A DNA stretch of 9,266 nt from CAYSLC01 sp964431545. GTDB taxonomy: Bacteria > Desulfobacterota > Desulfobacteria > Desulfobacterales > JAABSP01. The stretch covers positions 1 through 9,266 of the forward strand of contig CAYSLC010000209.1 of assembly GCA_964431545.1 (NCBI GenBank), written 5' to 3'. Of this stretch, positions 7,793 through 9,266 are shown piece by piece. Under the pieces are notes generated by a model. It saw only the letters and a program-made list of their open reading frames with translations. It had not been told where the DNA came from and did no database searches. A program made the translations under genes and the position numbers. How positions within the stretch are numbered: the first letter of the stretch is position 1; every line of letters begins with the position of its first letter.

Positions 7793-7800
7793 TATTCCAC
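7784..7800. promoter_or_regulatory. Inverted repeat over the -10, possible VapB operator
   Basis: GTGGA (7784-7788) and TCCAC (7796-7800) form a 5-bp dyad around seven bases that include most of the candidate -10. Ribbon-helix-helix antitoxins repress their own promoter through such short dyads. The arms are short, so chance cannot be excluded. Confidence 0.3.
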
Positions 7801-7833
7801 AAGTACGCAATTCTGTTGCTCGGAGCGAGGGTA

Positions 7834-8058
7834 ATGAGAACAACCGTGTCCATTGATGATGATTTGCTGGCAGTTGCAAGAAGCATGGCGGAAGCACGTT
7901 CCGTGTCGTTGGGGAAGGTGATTTCTGAACTAATGCGACAAGGTCTTGCAACGGCGACGGTTCCTGAAGTCAGGAACGGATTTCCCCTCTTTCAGGTTTC
8001 GCGCAACGCACGTCCAATCACTCTAGAGGATGTCAAAAAGGCCGAAGACGATATATGA
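7834..8058 (+). CDS. vapB: Ribbon-helix-helix antitoxin (VapB-type)
   Basis: This 74-aa protein has an N-terminal ribbon-helix-helix: the strand MRTTVSIDDDLL, then helices up to about residue 40 (VARSMAEARSVSLGKVISELMRQGL, shown here as two adjoining parts VARSMAEARSVS and LGKVISELMRQGL). A flexible C-terminal tail ends in LEDVKKAEDDI, which would wrap the toxin. It dimerises, binds its own promoter and neutralises the downstream PIN toxin. The start at 7834 is chosen because the DNA-binding strand normally begins at the N-terminus and GGAG/GAGG at 7822-7830 precedes it. The ATG at 7771 would add 21 unrelated residues and has no ribosome site. The stop overlaps the toxin start by four bases (ATGA). 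GC content is visibly lower than in the flanking operon. Confidence 0.85.
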   Translation: MRTTVSIDDDLLAVARSMAEARSVSLGKVISELMRQGLATATVPEVRNGFPLFQVSRNARPITLEDVKKAEDDI

Positions 8059-8498
8059 GCGTTCATCTGCTTGATGTGAACGTCCTCATCGCTCTTTTAT
8101 GGCCATCGCACCTCCACCACGACCCTGTGCATCAATGGTTTACCCTACGTGGGAAAAGTGGTTTCGCCACATGCCCCATGACCCAATGCGGATTCATCCG
8201 GGTAAGCGCAAACCCTCGGATCATTCCGGATGCGGTTTCCATTTCGCAGGCCCAAGACCACATGAAGGCCATTGTCGAACATCCAAACCATGTTTTTTGG
8301 ACCGACGATGTGAATGCGAGTGAGAATGGTCGTTTGCCCGCGACGCTGATGACCGGCCACAAGCAGGTGACGGACGCTTACCTGGTTGCTTTGGCTTTCC
8401 ACAGGGGTGGGAAGCTGGCAACGCTGGATCATCGAATTCAACCGTCCCTAAACAACACGCCGTTTCAGGATGTCGTTTTACAGATTCCCGTGGAATAA
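8055..8498 (+). CDS. vapC: PIN-domain ribonuclease toxin, VapC-type
   Basis: This 147-aa PIN domain begins with LLDVNVLIALLWPSH, where D7 is the first metal ligand. The second acidic position falls in CPMTQCGFIRV and is Thr43-Gln44 rather than Glu; this variant resembles the TIGR00028-type subgroup of VapC toxins, where TQ is common. D107 in VTDAYLVALA and D125 in LATLDHRI complete the magnesium site. The likely activity is sequence-specific RNA cleavage that halts translation when the antitoxin is degraded. The ATGA overlap with the antitoxin indicates translational coupling. The length and all motifs look intact. The gene has lower GC and more mixed codon use than its neighbours, consistent with horizontal transfer. 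Confidence 0.9.
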   Translation: MSVHLLDVNVLIALLWPSHLHHDPVHQWFTLRGKSGFATCPMTQCGFIRVSANPRIIPDAVSISQAQDHMKAIVEHPNHVFWTDDVNASENGRLPATLMTGHKQVTDAYLVALAFHRGGKLATLDHRIQPSLNNTPFQDVVLQIPVE

Positions 8499-8531
8499 TC
8501 CGAAAAGCCTTTCTGTTCAGCAAGCCGAAGC

Positions 8532-9080
8532 TCACACACCGAACAACGTCCGCGCAATGCTGTAGACCATGGCGGCGGTGGGCGCCAGCTTGATAACCTG
8601 GGTCTGGAGCTTTCCGGCGGCCTGGGCGGTCTCGGCGGAGGTGTTGAGGATCGAGGTGGCGTTGTCGAGCCACCGGAGGATCTTCAGGCCCTGGGGCTGG
8701 GGCTTGGCCAGCTCCTTTTCGGTCCTCTCCACGGCGCTCCGGAGGTCCTGGGCGTCGTCCTCGTCCGGGATCTCGCCGGCGGCCACGGCTTTCTCGATGT
8801 CACCCTTGAGGGCGGAGACCTCCTCTTTGAGCTGCCCGGGGGTGGCGGTGGCGGGGTCCTGGATGACGTGGAGGCCGCTCACCACCTTTTTGGCCTCGAT
8901 GCTGTCGGCGGTGATGCCGCCCCGGGCAAGCTCCCGGGCCAGGCGGATCAGGGCCCCGGCGGTTTCGGCGTCGCCGCCCTCCATGAGGACGCCGTCCACC
9001 ACGTTGTCCGCCTTGATGGTCTTGGCATGGATGCCGCCAACGGCGGCGCCGTTCTTTCCGTCTGCGTTCGGTTCGGTCAT
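8532..9080 (-). CDS. Unrecognised 182-aa protein with duplicated strand motif and hydrophobic C-terminal helix
   Basis: I do not recognise this gene. The start is well supported: AAAGGAGA (9086-9093, minus strand) lies five bases before ATG. Residues 15-30 (GGIHAKTIKADNVVDG) and 54-69 (GGITADSIEAKKVVSG) are an internal duplication with 9 of 16 identical positions. They look like short beta hairpins and are separated by a helical linker (DAETAGALIRLARELAR). Residues 80-130 are charged and probably coiled-coil. Residues 131-160 form another helix, and residues 162-181 (VIKLAPTAAMVYSIARTLFG) form a hydrophobic or amphipathic helix. There is no signal peptide. Similar G-I-x-A-x-x-I-x-A-x-NVV-x-G strands occur, to my memory, at the ends of effector-associated or NACHT-type conflict proteins, but this is a loose resemblance. 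It is convergent with vapC, with 33 bases between the two stops. Confidence 0.75.
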   Translation of the reverse strand: MTEPNADGKNGAAVGGIHAKTIKADNVVDGVLMEGGDAETAGALIRLARELARGGITADSIEAKKVVSGLHVIQDPATATPGQLKEEVSALKGDIEKAVAAGEIPDEDDAQDLRSAVERTEKELAKPQPQGLKILRWLDNATSILNTSAETAQAAGKLQTQVIKLAPTAAMVYSIARTLFGV

Positions 9081-9085
9081 GCGGG

Positions 9086-9093
9086 TCTCCTTT
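9086..9093 (-). promoter_or_regulatory. Ribosome binding site of the minus-strand gene
   Basis: The minus strand reads AAAGGAGA five bases before the ATG at 9080. This near-ideal site fixes the start and shows that the minus-strand frame, not the overlapping plus-strand frames, is the real gene. Confidence 0.75.
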
Positions 9094-9266
9094 GCAGGTT
9101 TCCCCTGGGATCGGGGGGAATGTGGTTGGTATCGGTCACCTTTGCCGATGAATCCGGATGGCCGGGATGAAAAAGATGGGTTTTCAGGATGGCGCCAAAT
9201 ATTCTGGCCTTTCCTTTCAAAATCCTAGCCATCCTAGTTCAAAAATTTGTCGCTAGCGCTCGCTTC
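9094..9266. other. Noncoding tail with short ATCCTAG repeats
   Basis: No gene is visible. ATCCTAG occurs twice (9222-9228 and 9231-9237) as a 9-base tandem unit. Related GGATGG/GGGATG words recur at about 9155-9192, and an 8-base palindrome CGCTAGCG lies at 9251-9258. From 9170 on, base composition shifts towards AT. This region should hold the promoter of the minus-strand gene, but I find no convincing -35/-10 pair. It may be part of a dispersed repeat. Confidence 0.35.

Larger units (their letters stand above)
7723..7833 (+). other. Intergenic region between the ligase and the toxin-antitoxin pair
   Basis: I see no convincing Rho-independent terminator for the operon. A weak hairpin overlaps the ligase stop (GGTCGT at 7714-7719 with ACGAACC at 7724-7730, one bulge), and no T run follows. 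GACGAA (7723-7728) could also pair with TTCGTC (7757-7762) across a long loop. The right half carries the toxin-antitoxin promoter. Confidence 0.5.

Noticed and set aside
7771..7833. N-terminal extension of the antitoxin from ATG 7771
   Set aside because: It has no Shine-Dalgarno sequence, overlaps the candidate -35 and adds residues ahead of the DNA-binding strand that normally starts the protein.
8569..9228. 219-codon plus-strand frame opposite the orphan gene
   Set aside because: The minus-strand frame has a near-ideal ribosome site, an internal duplication and coherent helical architecture. The plus-strand frame is Ser/Ala/Pro-rich with no ribosome site.

Overview
The window is GC-rich bacterial DNA with one assembly gap. 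It carries a TRAP transporter operon, tandem dockerin-like calcium loops in a secreted beta-helix protein, a VapBC module and very long antisense shadow frames. This combination would fit a Desulfobacterota-type (deltaproteobacterial) draft genome or metagenome bin. That placement is an inference with low confidence, because there is no marker gene or rRNA in the window.

Layout. 1-2093 (+) is the middle of a large secreted beta-helix protein that is open at the left edge and cut on the right by exactly 100 N (2094-2193). 2194-2343 is an AT-rich leader with a good sigma70-like promoter. 2344-7722 (+) looks like one operon: a GntR/FCD regulator, the TRAP binding protein DctP, the small and large TRAP permeases DctQ and DctM, and an AMP-forming acyl-CoA synthetase resembling malonyl-CoA synthetase MatB. 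Regulator plus TRAP transporter plus MatB-type ligase recalls rhizobial malonate (mat) loci, so the likely job is to import a short carboxylate or dicarboxylate and activate it to its CoA thioester. No malonyl-CoA decarboxylase is present in the window. A perfect 12-bp inverted repeat sits between dctP and dctQ.

The regulator and DctP share one uninterrupted frame. The regulator's expected stop is missing, and a one-base change in a TTTT run at 3014-3017 would restore it. This is either a base-level sequence error or a real readthrough fusion.

7834-8498 (+) is a VapB/VapC-type toxin-antitoxin pair with visibly lower GC, which suggests acquisition. 8532-9080 (-) is a convergent, unrecognised 182-aa protein with an internally duplicated GGI-x-A-x-x-I-x-A-x-x-VV-x-G motif, a charged helical middle and a hydrophobic C-terminal helix. 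It is the best candidate here for something undescribed. The last 170 bases are noncoding and contain short ATCCTAG repeats.
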